Below, in pieces: positions 27,427 through 36,840 of a stretch of DNA of 64,000 nucleotides. Made by a program: the position numbers and the translations under genes. The notes beneath the pieces were generated by a model. It was not told the origin of the DNA and did not search any database. It saw only the letters and a program-made list of their open reading frames with translations. Position 1 is the first letter of the stretch, and the number at the start of each line of letters is the position of its first letter. This DNA comes from Fructobacillus americanaquae (GTDB lineage Bacteria; Bacillota; Bacilli; Lactobacillales; Lactobacillaceae): contig NZ_CP097122.1 in assembly GCF_024029775.1 (NCBI RefSeq), forward strand, positions 62,001 to 126,000. The letters run 5' to 3'.

Positions 27427-27925
27427 CAATCACGGTCAGAGTGAAGAGGCTGATTTCCATCCTAAGTCTGCTGTGGAAGAATTGGCGGAACAAACCAATC
27501 CCAAGGCGCCGTCTGGGCGGAACGAGAATTTTTTAATTTCAATGTATCATGCATTGAAAGGAATTTTCTTAGTAGTGATTCGCGAGCGAAATATGCGCTT
27601 CCATTTAAGTTTTGCGTTCTTTGTTCTGGTGCTTGGCCTCTACTTAGGTCTGAACCGGTCTGAATGGCTTTGGGTCGTGATTGCAGTTTTTTTGGCTGTT
27701 TATGGCGAGTTCTTAAATACAGTGGTGGAAGCTGTTGTCGACCTGGTGGTTGAACGTAAATACCATCCTTTAGCTGGTCTGGTGAAGGATGTTTCGGCCG
27801 GAATGGTTTTAGTCGCTGTTGGTGCTGAGGTGATTATCTTAGCTTTGATCTTCCAGCCACACATCTGGCATTACTTCGGGATTGAAACGGACTTCTCTCG
27901 TTTTGTTCACCGTTTGAAAGGATAA
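27404..27925 (+). CDS. dgkA: Diacylglycerol / undecaprenol kinase DgkA
   Basis: Small integral membrane kinase; in Gram-positive bacteria this family phosphorylates undecaprenol to supply the cell-wall lipid carrier. It has 173 residues: an unusual polar N-terminal extension of about 45 residues, then three membrane segments (about 60-80, 83-105 and 127-150). The catalytic signature is [14 protein letters not shown], followed by [15 protein letters not shown]. The ATG at 27404 has AGAGGAAG upstream and lies inside ybeY. Methionine 47 (MYHALKGI) is an alternative start giving the common short form. Confidence 0.9.
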   Translation: MTTDLRDNNHGQSEEADFHPKSAVEELAEQTNPKAPSGRNENFLISMYHALKGIFLVVIRERNMRFHLSFAFFVLVLGLYLGLNRSEWLWVVIAVFLAVYGEFLNTVVEAVVDLVVERKYHPLAGLVKDVSAGMVLVAVGAEVIILALIFQPHIWHYFGIETDFSRFVHRLKG

Positions 27926-27933
27926 CTTACTTT

Positions 27934-28845
27934 ATGACAAATCCAGGATTTAAATCAGGTTTCGTGGCCATTATTGGTCGACCAAACGTTGGAAAGTCGA
28001 CTTTATTGAATCGCATTGTTGGTGAAAAAATTGCCATCATGTCCAATAAGGCGCAGACTACCCGAAACAAGATCCAAGGTATTTATACTACCAACGATGC
28101 CCAGGTGGTTTTTATCGATACACCGGGTGTTCATAAGCCTCAAAATTCTTTGGGCGATTACATGGTCAAATCAGCTTTCTCAGCCTTACATGAAGCAGAT
28201 GCAATTTGGTTTGTTGTTGATGCAAGTCAAAAGCGAGGCGGGGGTGATAACTATATCATTGACCGTTTAAAGGAAGTGACGAAGACACCGATTTACTTGC
28301 TGGTCAACAAAGTCGACTTGTTGCCTAAGGAAGAACTGTTTGAAGTCATCCAATCTTATCAAGAAGATGCACCAGTCTGGAAGGAAATCTTCCCGATTTC
28401 AGCAACCGAGGGGGACAATGTTTCTGAGCTGTTGGAAACAGTCATCAGCGATCTGGATGAAGGCCCCCAGTACTTCGATTCAGATCAGTTAACGGATCAT
28501 CCCGAACGCTTCGTTATCTCTGAATTAATTCGTGAGAAGGTTTTGCAATTGACCAAGCAAGAAGTCCCACATTCTGTGGCGGTTGTCATTGATAAAATCT
28601 CTTCCGATGATGATGGTTTGGTTAGCATCCAAGCTTCAATTATCGTTGAGCGTGCCAGTCAAAAGAACATTGTGATTGGTAAGCAAGGGCGGATGATTAA
28701 GGAAATTGGTACACGAGCACGGAAAGACATTGAACGTTTACTCGGGTCTAAGGTCTTTTTGGAAACCTGGGTCAAGGTTGAAGAACGTTGGCGTGATCGA
28801 CCACAGGCCTTGCAAAGCTTTGGCTACCGTAAGGATGATTTTTAA
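27934..28845 (+). CDS. era: Ribosome assembly GTPase Era
   Basis: GTPase that binds the 3' end of 16S rRNA during 30S maturation. The 303 residues carry [12 protein letters not shown] (G1), the [10 protein letters not shown] switch (G2), DTPGVHKP (G3), NKVDLL (G4) and the ISATEGDNV region (G5). A C-terminal KH domain follows with [19 protein letters not shown]. It sits eight bases after dgkA and ends before a terminator that separates it from recO. Confidence 0.97.
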   Translation: MTNPGFKSGFVAIIGRPNVGKSTLLNRIVGEKIAIMSNKAQTTRNKIQGIYTTNDAQVVFIDTPGVHKPQNSLGDYMVKSAFSALHEADAIWFVVDASQKRGGGDNYIIDRLKEVTKTPIYLLVNKVDLLPKEELFEVIQSYQEDAPVWKEIFPISATEGDNVSELLETVISDLDEGPQYFDSDQLTDHPERFVISELIREKVLQLTKQEVPHSVAVVIDKISSDDDGLVSIQASIIVERASQKNIVIGKQGRMIKEIGTRARKDIERLLGSKVFLETWVKVEERWRDRPQALQSFGYRKDDF

Positions 28846-28876
28846 GGTCGCCTTACCAGCCACAATAGCTGAGCAG

Positions 28877-28905
28877 ACAACCATCAGCTTGATGGTTGTT
28901 TTTTT
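28877..28905 (+). terminator. Terminator between era and recO
   Basis: Perfect 10-bp stem ACAACCATCA / TGATGGTTGT, three-base loop, then seven T. Confidence 0.88.
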
Positions 28906-28925
28906 ATGGAAAAGGGGGGACCGTG

Positions 28926-29711
28926 ATGGCATTGATTGAAGGTCTAGTCTTGTATACACGACCTTACCGAGATAACGATTTACTGGTTCGAGTTTTTACG
29001 AAGGAACAAGGGATAATGACTTTGATGGCTCGAGGAGCTAAGAAGGCAAATTCAAAAATTGGTTTTGCCTGCCAGGCTTACTCTTGGGCCATTTTCGATG
29101 GCGCTTATCCAAAAAATAATCAGGGTTTAGGCTTTATTAATGATGTGCAAGACAGTCATCCCTATAAAAATGTTGTTGGGGACATCAATGTGAGTGCCTA
29201 TGCAGCACTAATTGTAAAACTCTTGGATTTAGCCTTCGAGGAGGGAAAATCAGAACTAGAATGGTATGAAAAAACGTTGATTGGTTTTGACAAACTCAAT
29301 GAGCAGGTAGACCCCCAAGTCATTACCAATATTTTTGAACTGCAGTTGCTGCCTGCTTTTGGTGTGGCCCCTAATTGGCAGGCCGACCCGCTTTCCGGAG
29401 CGGTAACGGGGGTGTTTGATTATTCTGAAAAATATAACGGTATCATTGAACGGTCACATTTTGACCTTGATGACCAACGTTTAAACTTAGATCAGAAGGT
29501 TGTCTATTACTTACGGCAATTTTCAGCAATTGACATGAATAAGATTGCTAAGGTAACCTTATCTTTAATGACTAAGCGCGGTATTCAACGGGTGATTGAC
29601 TATCTTTATGACCGAGAAGTTGGGTTGAAGCCAAAAGAAAAGGTCTTCATTCAAAAAATGGCTGCTTTTGAAGGGCAGCTGGCCATTAAGGCTCGAAAGG
29701 GAAAGCCATGA
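28926..29711 (+). CDS. recO: DNA repair protein RecO
   Basis: Recombination mediator that, with RecR, loads RecA on SSB-coated DNA. It has 261 residues from ATG 28926, preceded by AAAAGGGGGG, giving the family opening with an OB fold (EGLVLYTRPYRDNDLLVRVFT). The helical C-terminal domain follows (FELQLLPAFG). No zinc-finger cysteines are seen in the C-terminal region. The four-base overlap with ansA (ATGA) implies coupling. Confidence 0.92.
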   Translation: MALIEGLVLYTRPYRDNDLLVRVFTKEQGIMTLMARGAKKANSKIGFACQAYSWAIFDGAYPKNNQGLGFINDVQDSHPYKNVVGDINVSAYAALIVKLLDLAFEEGKSELEWYEKTLIGFDKLNEQVDPQVITNIFELQLLPAFGVAPNWQADPLSGAVTGVFDYSEKYNGIIERSHFDLDDQRLNLDQKVVYYLRQFSAIDMNKIAKVTLSLMTKRGIQRVIDYLYDREVGLKPKEKVFIQKMAAFEGQLAIKARKGKP

Positions 29712-30670
29712 AAAGAATTTTAGTTTTACATACTGGTGGGACGATTGCCATGCATGAGGATGTTGATGGTGATGTTGAACAGGGTGCACAAAACCCATTG
29801 AATGATGCTCATCTTGATTTACCTGAAGTGGAGCTCACAACTGAAAATATTTTTAACTTGCCATCCGAACACATCACACCAACTCATATGTTGGCTCTCT
29901 ATAACCGCCTCAAAGATGCGCAAAAAGATTTTGACGGGGTAGTGATTACGCATGGAACAGATACTCTAGAAGAGACTTCATTCTTTTTGGACGGAACGCT
30001 TTCCTTTGAAATGCCGATTGTCATGACTGGTGCGATGCGTTCCTCCAACGAATTAGGATCCGATGGTTTATATAATTTCCAATCAGCCTTACGCGTGGCC
30101 ATCGATGAACAGTCTAAAAATCGGGGTGTCATGGTTGTTTTAAATGACGAAATTCATGCTGCTCGTTTCGTGACAAAAACCCATGCAACAAACGTTGCCA
30201 CCTTTGCTTCACCGATTTCAGGGGCGATGGGCATGGTGAATAAACGCAAGATTCTCTTCTTTTATGATTTGCCAGATAAGCGAACTTATCCAATTAAAGT
30301 TGTTGATAAAAGAATTCCGGTTATGAAAGCCTACGCTGGGATGGATGGCCATATTTTGAGCCTGTTAGCTGACTCAGGAATTGATGGCATCGTGATTGAG
30401 GCGCTTGGAGCGGGAAACTTGGGTGAGGACGCTGCCTTGGGCGTTTTGAAGCTTTTGGATGCTGGGATCCCAGTGGTGATTGTTTCGCGGTCTTTTAAGG
30501 GGATTGCCGAACCGGTGTACGATTACCTTGGTGGTGGTGTACAGCTCGAGAAGGCTGGAGCCATCTTTGCTTCGGCCGTTAATGGGCAAAAAGCCCGACT
30601 AAAGCTGTTGATTGGGTTGGAGAACAAGCTAAACACGAACGATTTAAACGATTACTTGCATGAATTTTAA
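29708..30670 (+). CDS. L-asparaginase, type I
   Basis: Cytoplasmic asparaginase of 320 residues that hydrolyses asparagine to aspartate and ammonia. The two catalytic threonine motifs are present: LHTGGTIAMHED near the N-terminus and ITHGTDTLEETSFFLD about 80 residues later. The C-terminal domain (IVSRSFKGIAEPVYDYLGGG) is complete. The start overlaps the recO stop by four bases. It could be named ansA; the closest subfamily cannot be fixed by eye. Confidence 0.92.
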   Translation: MKRILVLHTGGTIAMHEDVDGDVEQGAQNPLNDAHLDLPEVELTTENIFNLPSEHITPTHMLALYNRLKDAQKDFDGVVITHGTDTLEETSFFLDGTLSFEMPIVMTGAMRSSNELGSDGLYNFQSALRVAIDEQSKNRGVMVVLNDEIHAARFVTKTHATNVATFASPISGAMGMVNKRKILFFYDLPDKRTYPIKVVDKRIPVMKAYAGMDGHILSLLADSGIDGIVIEALGAGNLGEDAALGVLKLLDAGIPVVIVSRSFKGIAEPVYDYLGGGVQLEKAGAIFASAVNGQKARLKLLIGLENKLNTNDLNDYLHEF

Positions 30671-30688
30671 TAAAAGTCGTACTTATGC

Positions 30689-30718
30689 TAGACTAGCGCA
30701 ATCAATCTTTGCTATAAT
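30689..30718 (+). promoter_or_regulatory. glyA promoter
   Basis: TAGACT (30689-30694), 18-base spacer, TATAAT (30713-30718). It leaves an 80-base leader with no clear fold. Confidence 0.55.
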
Positions 30719-30800
30719 TACTTTACACTAGTTAATCAGCTGACTGGCTAGCCACTGTTGTTTGATTTAGTGAAAGAAGATGCCCAGGAGAGCTTAAATC

Positions 30801-32033
30801 ATGAATTTTACTGACCAAGACCCATTGATTTTTTCAGCCATTCAACAAGAAGGTGCCCGGCAAAACCGGACAATCGAATTGATTGCTTCTGAAAACTTTG
30901 CTTCAAAAGCCGTGCGAGCTGCCCAAGGTTCGGTATTGACGAATAAGTACGCGGAGGGATATCCCTACAAGCGTTACTACGGTGGAACGGAATATGTTGA
31001 TATTGTTGAACAAGCTGCGATTGATCGTTTAAAGGAGTTGTTTGGTGCAGAATATGCTAACGTGCAACCACATTCTGGTTCACAGGCAAACGCTGCAGCC
31101 TACATGGCCTTCTTGAAACCAGGCGATACAATTTTGGGTATGGATTTGGATGCCGGTGGTCACTTGACTCACGGAGCTAAGGTAAGTTTTTCTGGTAAGG
31201 TTTACCATTCTGAAACTTATGGTTTAGATCCAGAGACTGAAACTTTGGATTATGATGCCATCATGGTACAAGCTAAGGAAGTCAAGCCACAGATGATTGT
31301 GGCTGGTGCATCTGCTTATTCACGAACAATCGACTTTAAGAAATTCCGAGAAATTGCTGATGCAGTTGGGGCCTACTTGATGGTTGACATGGCCCACATT
31401 GCTGGGTTGGTTGCAGCTGGTTTGCACCAAAATCCAGTTGGCATCGCTGATGTTGTGACATCAACAACCCACAAGACTTTGCGTGGTCCACGTGGTGGGG
31501 TAATTTTGTCACAAGAAAAGTATGCTAAGCAAATCAATTCAGCCATCTTCCCTGGTTCACAGGGTGGACCTTTAGAACACGTGATTGCAGCCAAGGCCGT
31601 TGCCTTTGGCGAAGCATTACGTCCAGAATTTAAGGACTATGCTAAGCAAATCATCAAGAATTCACAGGCAATGGTTACGGTCTTTGAAAAGACTGACGAC
31701 ATCCGTGTTGTCGCTGGTGGTACTGATAACCATCTCTTCAACCTAGATTTGACCAAGACTGATTTGACTGGTAAGGAAACACAAGAATTGTTGGACCGTG
31801 TTTCGATCACGACCAATAAGGAAGCTTTGCCAAACGAACAACGCAGTCCATTTATTACTTCTGGAATTCGTATTGGAACACCCGCCATTACGACTCGTGG
31901 TTTTGACGAAAACGATAGTGCTGAAGTTGCTCGTTTGATTGTGGAAGCAATTCATAACCATGACGATGAGAAGGTATTAAAGGACATTAAGAAACAAGCG
32001 GAGCGTTTGGCAATGGCCCATAAATTACCGTAA
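30801..32033 (+). CDS. glyA: Serine hydroxymethyltransferase
   Basis: PLP enzyme that converts serine and tetrahydrofolate to glycine and methylene-THF. The length is 410 residues. The cofactor lysine lies in [16 protein letters not shown], with the PLP-site [12 protein letters not shown] and the substrate arginine in [13 protein letters not shown]. Near the N-terminus, [14 protein letters not shown] is typical. It works with folA and the 5-formyl-THF cyclo-ligase that follows. It is highly expressed by codon bias. Confidence 0.97.
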   Translation: MNFTDQDPLIFSAIQQEGARQNRTIELIASENFASKAVRAAQGSVLTNKYAEGYPYKRYYGGTEYVDIVEQAAIDRLKELFGAEYANVQPHSGSQANAAAYMAFLKPGDTILGMDLDAGGHLTHGAKVSFSGKVYHSETYGLDPETETLDYDAIMVQAKEVKPQMIVAGASAYSRTIDFKKFREIADAVGAYLMVDMAHIAGLVAAGLHQNPVGIADVVTSTTHKTLRGPRGGVILSQEKYAKQINSAIFPGSQGGPLEHVIAAKAVAFGEALRPEFKDYAKQIIKNSQAMVTVFEKTDDIRVVAGGTDNHLFNLDLTKTDLTGKETQELLDRVSITTNKEALPNEQRSPFITSGIRIGTPAITTRGFDENDSAEVARLIVEAIHNHDDEKVLKDIKKQAERLAMAHKLP

Positions 32034-32056
32034 TGCCCAATTAGATGAGAATGATG

Positions 32057-32081
32057 AAAAGCTGTTAAGTCAGCTTTTTTT
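32057..32081 (+). terminator. glyA terminator
   Basis: AAAAGCTG / CAGCTTTT stem, six-base loop, and a run of seven T. Confidence 0.8.
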
Positions 32082-32107
32082 CTTTGAATCTGCTGGAGAT
32101 GAAAAAA

Positions 32108-32653
32108 ATGCTTGATAAAAAGACGATTCGCCAGGAACAAAAGGCCAAGTTAAAGTCTTTGAACCCTTTAGTAAAAATTGAACAAGAAAAACAGTTATAT
32201 CAAAAACTGTTTCTACAGCCAGCCTGGGTTCATGCTCAAACTGTCGCTGTGACGGCCTCGCTTCCTTTTGAAGTCGACACAAGGCCGATTATGGCGGCTG
32301 CTTGGCAGGCAGGCAAGACAGTTGGTTTGGCGAAGGTGGTTGACCGTGAATTAACCTTTGTTGGAATTAGTACTGATAGTACCCTGACAGTCGGTCAGAG
32401 CTTTGGTATTTTAGAGCCCGAAAATGGTCGGAAACTGAAGAAATCAGCAATTGATTTGGTCTTAGTGCCGGGGCTTGCCTTTAACGAGGAAGGTCTGCGT
32501 GTCGGCTTTGGTGGTGGCTATTACGACCGCTTTCTAGCTGATTATGAGGGGGCAAGTGTCAGCCTTGCTTTAGCAGAACAAAGGCGGTCTGATTGGATTC
32601 CCGACAACTTTGATGGGGTGGTTGGCCAGGTTTTGACCCTAAAAAATCAGTGA
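32108..32653 (+). CDS. 5-formyltetrahydrofolate cyclo-ligase
   Basis: ATP-dependent enzyme that returns 5-formyl-THF, a side product of GlyA, to the active folate pool; this explains its position after glyA. It has 181 residues from ATG 32108, with GGAG nine bases upstream (an ATG at 32099 is a poor alternative). The ATP and substrate motifs are visible as LVPGLAFNEEGLRVGFGGGYYDRFL, preceded by SLPFEVDTRPI. The N-terminal helix begins KKTIRQEQKAKLKSL, typical of the family. Confidence 0.93.
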   Translation: MLDKKTIRQEQKAKLKSLNPLVKIEQEKQLYQKLFLQPAWVHAQTVAVTASLPFEVDTRPIMAAAWQAGKTVGLAKVVDRELTFVGISTDSTLTVGQSFGILEPENGRKLKKSAIDLVLVPGLAFNEEGLRVGFGGGYYDRFLADYEGASVSLALAEQRRSDWIPDNFDGVVGQVLTLKNQ

Positions 32654-32675
32654 TTGTAACATAAAATTTGAATGA

Positions 32676-32704
32676 GAGTCTCAACGTGAACGTTGGGGCT
32701 TTTT
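32676..32704 (+). terminator. Terminator after the cyclo-ligase gene
   Basis: AGTCTCAACG / CGTTGGGGCT stem (two G-T pairs), TGAA loop, then TTTTT. Confidence 0.8.
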
Positions 32705-32730
32705 CTTAGCAAATTTTTATTGATTTTTTC

Positions 32731-32759
32731 TTGCTAAAGCGAACATCTGTTCGTATAAT
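32731..32759 (+). promoter_or_regulatory. SOS promoter with LexA box
   Basis: TTGCTA (32731-32736), 17-base spacer, TATAAT (32754-32759). The spacer holds CGAACATCTGTTCG (32740-32753), an almost perfect palindrome that fits the Gram-positive LexA (DinR) box CGAAC-N4-GTTCG. A bound repressor would cover the promoter, so the three genes downstream should be DNA-damage inducible. Confidence 0.9.
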
Positions 32760-32791
32760 GAAAACAGACTCAATAGGGAGGAGCCCGTCAA

Positions 32792-34129
32792 ATGACCACT
32801 AATGATTTTGCCAAAATTTATCAAAATGAAGACCGGCGGGTTGTTTTTCTAATCGATTCAAAGAGTTTCTATGCCAGTTGCGAAGCGGTTGAACGGGGCT
32901 TAAATCCGCTGCAGTCCATGCTGGTGGTGATGTCACACCAAGAAAATGACACAGGGGGGCTAGTGTTAGCTTCATCGCCAATGGCCAAGAAACGGCTTGG
33001 CATCTCCAACGTTACTAGACAAAAGGATGTCCCAGATGTGCCTGGTCTGATTAAGGCAGAGCCGCGGATGAACCTTTATATCAAAAAAAACTTAGCGATT
33101 AATGCCATCTACCAACAATACGTTGATGATGAACACTTGTTACCGTATTCCATTGATGAATCAATCTTGGATATCACTGATTTTTGGCACCTTTTTGGTA
33201 AGAACCCAAGAGAAGTCGCTCAAAAAATTCAGCAGCAGGTCCTTGCTGAAATGGGAATCTATCTTTCAGTTGGTATCGGCGATAGCCCGGTTTTAGCCAA
33301 ATTGGCCTTGGATTTGGAAGCGAAGAGGGCCCCACACCTACTGGCTGAGTGGCATTATGAAGATGTACCCAAGAAGCTGTGGCCTGTGACAAACTTTGGA
33401 CACGTGTGGAGTATTGGCCAAAAAACGGCAGAAAAGTTGAAGGGGTGGGGAATTGCAAGCATTGGTGATTTAGCCAGGAAAAACCCATATATGCTGAAAG
33501 AGCGCCTTGGATTAATGGGTGAGCAACTTTATGCTTTGGCTTGGGGCATTGACCGGTCTGATTTAACAGAAAAAATTATGCCCAAAGATAAGTCTTATGG
33601 GAACTCACAGGTTTTACCGGAAAATTATCATGATGGGGCGGCCATCCAAGTAGTTGTGCAAGAAATGGCCGACCAGGTAGCAAGTCGTCTGCGGGCGCAT
33701 CAGCAACAAGCGACCTTAGCGTCACTTTACCTTGGTTACGCGGACCAAGGAATCGCTTTCAATACGCGCCACAGTCCAAAAACGGGTTTGCATCAAACTG
33801 TCCGGATTGAACCAACCAACCGTAGTCAAACATTAATGAACGTTTTGAAACGTATTTTTCAAGAAAATTGGTCGGGTGATGCCGTTCGCTATATTGGAGT
33901 TTCTTTTTCTGGCTTATCAAGTGAAAGTGTTCAAGAAATTTCACTTTTCGACAAGGCTCCTAGTCCAACCGACCAAGAAGAAGACCCGGTTGATACGGTA
34001 GTTGACCAAATTCGCCGTCGCTTTGGGGCAGCGAGCCTGGTCCGATCTATTTCCTTAGAAAAGGGGGCGACGGCGATTAGCCGTGCTAATTTAGTTGGGG
34101 GCCATAATGGGGGCAATGCTTATGAGTGA
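32792..34129 (+). CDS. Y-family DNA polymerase (UmuC/UvrX/YqjW type)
   Basis: Translesion DNA polymerase of 445 residues. The catalytic acids are in FLIDSKSFYASCEA and PYSIDESILDITDFW. The helix-hairpin-helix region includes VWSIGQKTAEKLKGWGIASIGDL. The form with a SHQENDTGG insert and a long C-terminal region resembles UvrX/YqjW rather than DinB. GGGAGGAG precedes the ATG and a LexA box covers the promoter. It overlaps the YolD-like gene by eight bases, the same pair as yqjW-yqjX in Bacillus. It is expected to be error-prone and induced by damage. Confidence 0.93.
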   Translation: MTTNDFAKIYQNEDRRVVFLIDSKSFYASCEAVERGLNPLQSMLVVMSHQENDTGGLVLASSPMAKKRLGISNVTRQKDVPDVPGLIKAEPRMNLYIKKNLAINAIYQQYVDDEHLLPYSIDESILDITDFWHLFGKNPREVAQKIQQQVLAEMGIYLSVGIGDSPVLAKLALDLEAKRAPHLLAEWHYEDVPKKLWPVTNFGHVWSIGQKTAEKLKGWGIASIGDLARKNPYMLKERLGLMGEQLYALAWGIDRSDLTEKIMPKDKSYGNSQVLPENYHDGAAIQVVVQEMADQVASRLRAHQQQATLASLYLGYADQGIAFNTRHSPKTGLHQTVRIEPTNRSQTLMNVLKRIFQENWSGDAVRYIGVSFSGLSSESVQEISLFDKAPSPTDQEEDPVDTVVDQIRRRFGAASLVRSISLEKGATAISRANLVGGHNGGNAYE

Positions 34130-34520
34130 GAATTTTTTTGCTGATCCTGATTGGCTATCAACTGTCTCCGGCTACTTTGACCATGATTACCGTGACCGAG
34201 GCAAAGTTAAGTGGAATGGTTTTTTTCTTTCGGACCACACTGCCGAATTAAAAAATCAGAAGACGAATCAAGATCAGGCCGATCAAACAGAATTGCATGA
34301 GGCCATGTCATACGAACAAATGCAGCAGGTGGTTGCTTTGGCATACCGTAACTCACAGCGGTTAGTTGTCCAGGCAAACAGTTTCGATATCGAGGGCCGT
34401 GCTAGTCCTGTGGAAATTGGGAAGGTAACTGGCTTTTTTATGGACGGTTTTTACTTAGACAAAGAACCAAAAAATTGGGAAGACTTGCAGTTTGTGGGGG
34501 TTGATCATGATCGAAAATGA
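34122..34520 (+). CDS. YolD-like protein
   Basis: A soluble 132-residue protein with the YolD pattern: DYRDRGKVKWNGFFLSDHTAEL at the start, a polar linker, then a strand-rich half with DIEGRASPVEIGKVTGFFMDG. YolD-like proteins accompany UmuC-type polymerases in Firmicutes; an accessory role like UmuD has been proposed but not proved. The start at 34122 follows GGGGGC and lies inside the polymerase stop region, so translation is coupled. It belongs to the SOS operon. Confidence 0.8.
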   Translation: MSENFFADPDWLSTVSGYFDHDYRDRGKVKWNGFFLSDHTAELKNQKTNQDQADQTELHEAMSYEQMQQVVALAYRNSQRLVVQANSFDIEGRASPVEIGKVTGFFMDGFYLDKEPKNWEDLQFVGVDHDRK

Positions 34521-34767
34521 ATTAATAACTGAAATTTTAAAGGAAATGGCACCGTTATTTAAACGGGCTAAAAATACTATTTATGAATTACGAGTGGTAG
34601 ACCAACGATATGCTGGCCAAGTTAATTTTTTCTTTGAGTGGAATCAGGTTGGTCGCTCAACCATTTCTCGTCAAATTTTAACCGTTCCTAGACGGCGGGT
34701 AAAAGATTTAGAAGGATTAATTACGGCCTTGAAATCTAAAACAATGGTGACAGTGACACTGGTATAA
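34507..34767 (+). CDS. Small protein of unknown function in the SOS operon
   Basis: I do not recognise this 86-residue protein. It starts at ATG 34507 with GGGGG upstream and overlaps the YolD-like gene by 14 bases, so it is translated with it and falls under the same LexA promoter. It has a leading acidic helix (ENELITEILKEMAPLFKRAK), then alternating strands (TIYELRVVDQ, VNFFFEWNQ, SRQILTVPRRR) and a last helix. There are no cysteines, signal peptide or membrane segment. Position suggests an accessory protein of the translesion polymerase. Confidence 0.75.
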   Translation: MIENELITEILKEMAPLFKRAKNTIYELRVVDQRYAGQVNFFFEWNQVGRSTISRQILTVPRRRVKDLEGLITALKSKTMVTVTLV

Positions 34768-34836
34768 CCCCTATCAAAACAGCACTAAAAACTTTTTATT
34801 AATAATTGTCTATTTTATGTTACAACTGTGCAAATT

Positions 34837-34867
34837 GTTTTACATCTTTGTAAAACAGAGATATAAT
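34837..34867 (+). promoter_or_regulatory. Pyruvate oxidase promoter with palindromic operator
   Basis: TTTACA (34839-34844), 17-base spacer, TATAAT (34862-34867). A perfect inverted repeat GTTTTACA-TCTT-TGTAAAAC (34837-34856) covers the -35 box. It is not a standard cre, Rex or LexA site, so the regulator is unknown. Confidence 0.75.
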
Positions 34868-34900
34868 ATGGCTATAGCAAAGTAGAACAGGAGATGTCTT

Positions 34901-36724
34901 ATGTCAGTAACAGTAAACACAGTTCCAGCAAGCATCGCAATGTTGAAGGTGCTTGAAGATTGGGGTGTTGATCACCTCTTTGGCTATCCTGGGGGTTCGT
35001 TTAACTCCACCATGGCAGCCCTCGCAGAGCGAAAAGAACAGATTCACTATATCCAAGTTCGCCATGAACAAGTTGGTGCTTTAGCAGCAGCAGCAGATGC
35101 CAAACTCACTGGTAAGATTGGTGTTGCCTTTGGGTCGGCTGGGCCTGGGGCAACAAACTTGCTAACGGGTCTCTACGATGCCAAGGAGGATCATGTGCCT
35201 GTTTTGGCTCTTGTCGGTCAAACACCACGCGCGGTAATGAACTCGCACTTTTTTCAAGAGTTCAACGAGGATCCAATTTTTGAAGATGTATCCGTTTATT
35301 GTCGAACTGTCATGACAGCCGAAAGTTTGCCACACGTGGTTGACCAAGCTATTCGTGAAGCCTACAAGCATCAGGGTGTCGCAACAGTGATTATTCCAAA
35401 TGACTTGGGCTACGAACAAATTCCAGATATTGCTTATGGTTCTCATGGAGCCACAGATGATAAAAAGGCACCACAGCCAGAACCAACTGCGGCCGAAGTA
35501 GACCAATTCTTGGCAATAGTTAAGGAAGCCAAGCGACCAGTTATTCACGTTGGTCGTGGTATCCAAGAAGGTGGTGATGCCCTCATTGAATTGTCAAAGA
35601 AATTGCAAATTCCTTTGGTCATGACTGGTTTAGCAAAAGGGCATGTTGATGAAAGCTATGCCGGAAATCTGGGTATGGCTAACCGTGCTGCCTCAAAGGC
35701 TGCTGATGAAATCATGGCAAGTGCTGATTTGTTGATTGCTATAGGGGCCGATTTTCCATTTGCAAAACTAGTTTACACGACACATCCGTTTAAGTTTATT
35801 CAGGTTGATAACGACCGAACAGAACTTGGCCGCCATCATAACCTGGATTTGGGTATCTGGGCAGATGCAACTACTTTTGTCCAGGCTGCCCTAGACCGTA
35901 GTGAACAAGCGCCAGAATCTGCATTCTTCAAGGCCGCTTGTGCCGATAAGGAAAACTGGTTTGCCTACCAAAAGCAATTGCAAGATGATACTCGTGAACC
36001 GCTTCGCGCTGAACCGATTTATAAGGAAATTAATCGTGTTGCTGACCCCGATGCTGTCTTTGCCATTGATATTGGTGACAATATTATTAACTCCTTCCGT
36101 CATTTGCATGTGACGCCAAAGAACAAGTTCGTGATTTCTGCCATTTTTGCTTCTATGGGTTCTGGACTGCCAGCTGCTTTGGCTGGACAATTATCATATC
36201 CTGGTCGCCAAGTTTGGAACATCGCTGGTGATGGTGCCTTTTCAATGATTATGCAAGATTTGTTAACCGAGAAGAAGTATGATTTGCCAATTATTAATGT
36301 CATTACAGCCAACAAGACATTGAACTTTATCAAAAGTGAACAGGATGATGTGGCCATGCATCATTCAGGAATTGATCTTGCTGATCAAAATTTCGCTATG
36401 ATTGCTCAAGGAATGGGTGTTGAAGCGGTAACCGTGACAAAGGCTAGCGAATTGTCAGCAGCTTTTGACAAGGCGATTGAGGTAACCAAGGCGGGTCGAC
36501 CATTCTTGATTGAAGCTAAGATTTCTGATGCCCGGTCATTGCCTGTCGAGGAGTTGCAATTGAAGCAAACAGACCAAGGGATGGAAGAAACACTTAATCC
36601 AACGTATAACAGTAACCTTGATTTGCAACGACCAAGTTCTGTTCGTGAATTCTTAGATTCATACGATGGTCAAAACTTGAAAACACTCCCAGAGTTCTTC
36701 GAAGAATATGGTGTTAAATGGTAA
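34901..36724 (+). CDS. Pyruvate oxidase
   Basis: Thiamine-diphosphate and FAD enzyme that turns pyruvate, phosphate and oxygen into acetyl phosphate, carbon dioxide and hydrogen peroxide. The 607 residues match lactobacillar Pox/SpxB. The TPP-activating glutamate lies in QVRHEQVGALAAAADAKLTGK, and FGSAGPGATNLL and DHVPVLALVGQ follow. The TPP-phosphate site is GDGAFSMIMQDL, with an Asn-containing helix about 25 residues later. Acetolactate synthase is the main alternative, but the KLTGKIGVAFGSAGPG and HPF-FIQVDNDRTELGRHH regions favour oxidase. It needs thiamine diphosphate, of interest since the thiamine transporters here look damaged. Confidence 0.88.
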   Translation: MSVTVNTVPASIAMLKVLEDWGVDHLFGYPGGSFNSTMAALAERKEQIHYIQVRHEQVGALAAAADAKLTGKIGVAFGSAGPGATNLLTGLYDAKEDHVPVLALVGQTPRAVMNSHFFQEFNEDPIFEDVSVYCRTVMTAESLPHVVDQAIREAYKHQGVATVIIPNDLGYEQIPDIAYGSHGATDDKKAPQPEPTAAEVDQFLAIVKEAKRPVIHVGRGIQEGGDALIELSKKLQIPLVMTGLAKGHVDESYAGNLGMANRAASKAADEIMASADLLIAIGADFPFAKLVYTTHPFKFIQVDNDRTELGRHHNLDLGIWADATTFVQAALDRSEQAPESAFFKAACADKENWFAYQKQLQDDTREPLRAEPIYKEINRVADPDAVFAIDIGDNIINSFRHLHVTPKNKFVISAIFASMGSGLPAALAGQLSYPGRQVWNIAGDGAFSMIMQDLLTEKKYDLPIINVITANKTLNFIKSEQDDVAMHHSGIDLADQNFAMIAQGMGVEAVTVTKASELSAAFDKAIEVTKAGRPFLIEAKISDARSLPVEELQLKQTDQGMEETLNPTYNSNLDLQRPSSVREFLDSYDGQNLKTLPEFFEEYGVKW

Positions 36725-36745
36725 GCTTATAAGCTAACGTATAAT

Positions 36746-36775
36746 AAAAGTCTTCTTTTGAAGGCTTTTTATTTT
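36746..36775 (+). terminator. Terminator of the pyruvate oxidase gene
   Basis: AAAGTCTTC / GAAGGCTTT stem with TTTT loop, then a T-rich tail. Confidence 0.8.
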
Positions 36776-36789
36776 GTTGTTAGAAAGCA

Positions 36790-36819
36790 TTGCTTGCTTA
36801 AAGAGAATCGGTGTAAAAT
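36790..36819 (+). promoter_or_regulatory. gpmA promoter
   Basis: TTGCTT (36790-36795), 18-base spacer, TAAAAT (36814-36819). Confidence 0.5.
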
Positions 36820-36840
36820 AGAGCGCAAAGGAGCTTGATT

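Noticed and set aside
34901-36724. Acetolactate synthase
   Set aside because: Both families share the TPP domains, but the length, N-terminal pattern and FAD-region residues fit lactobacillar pyruvate oxidase better.
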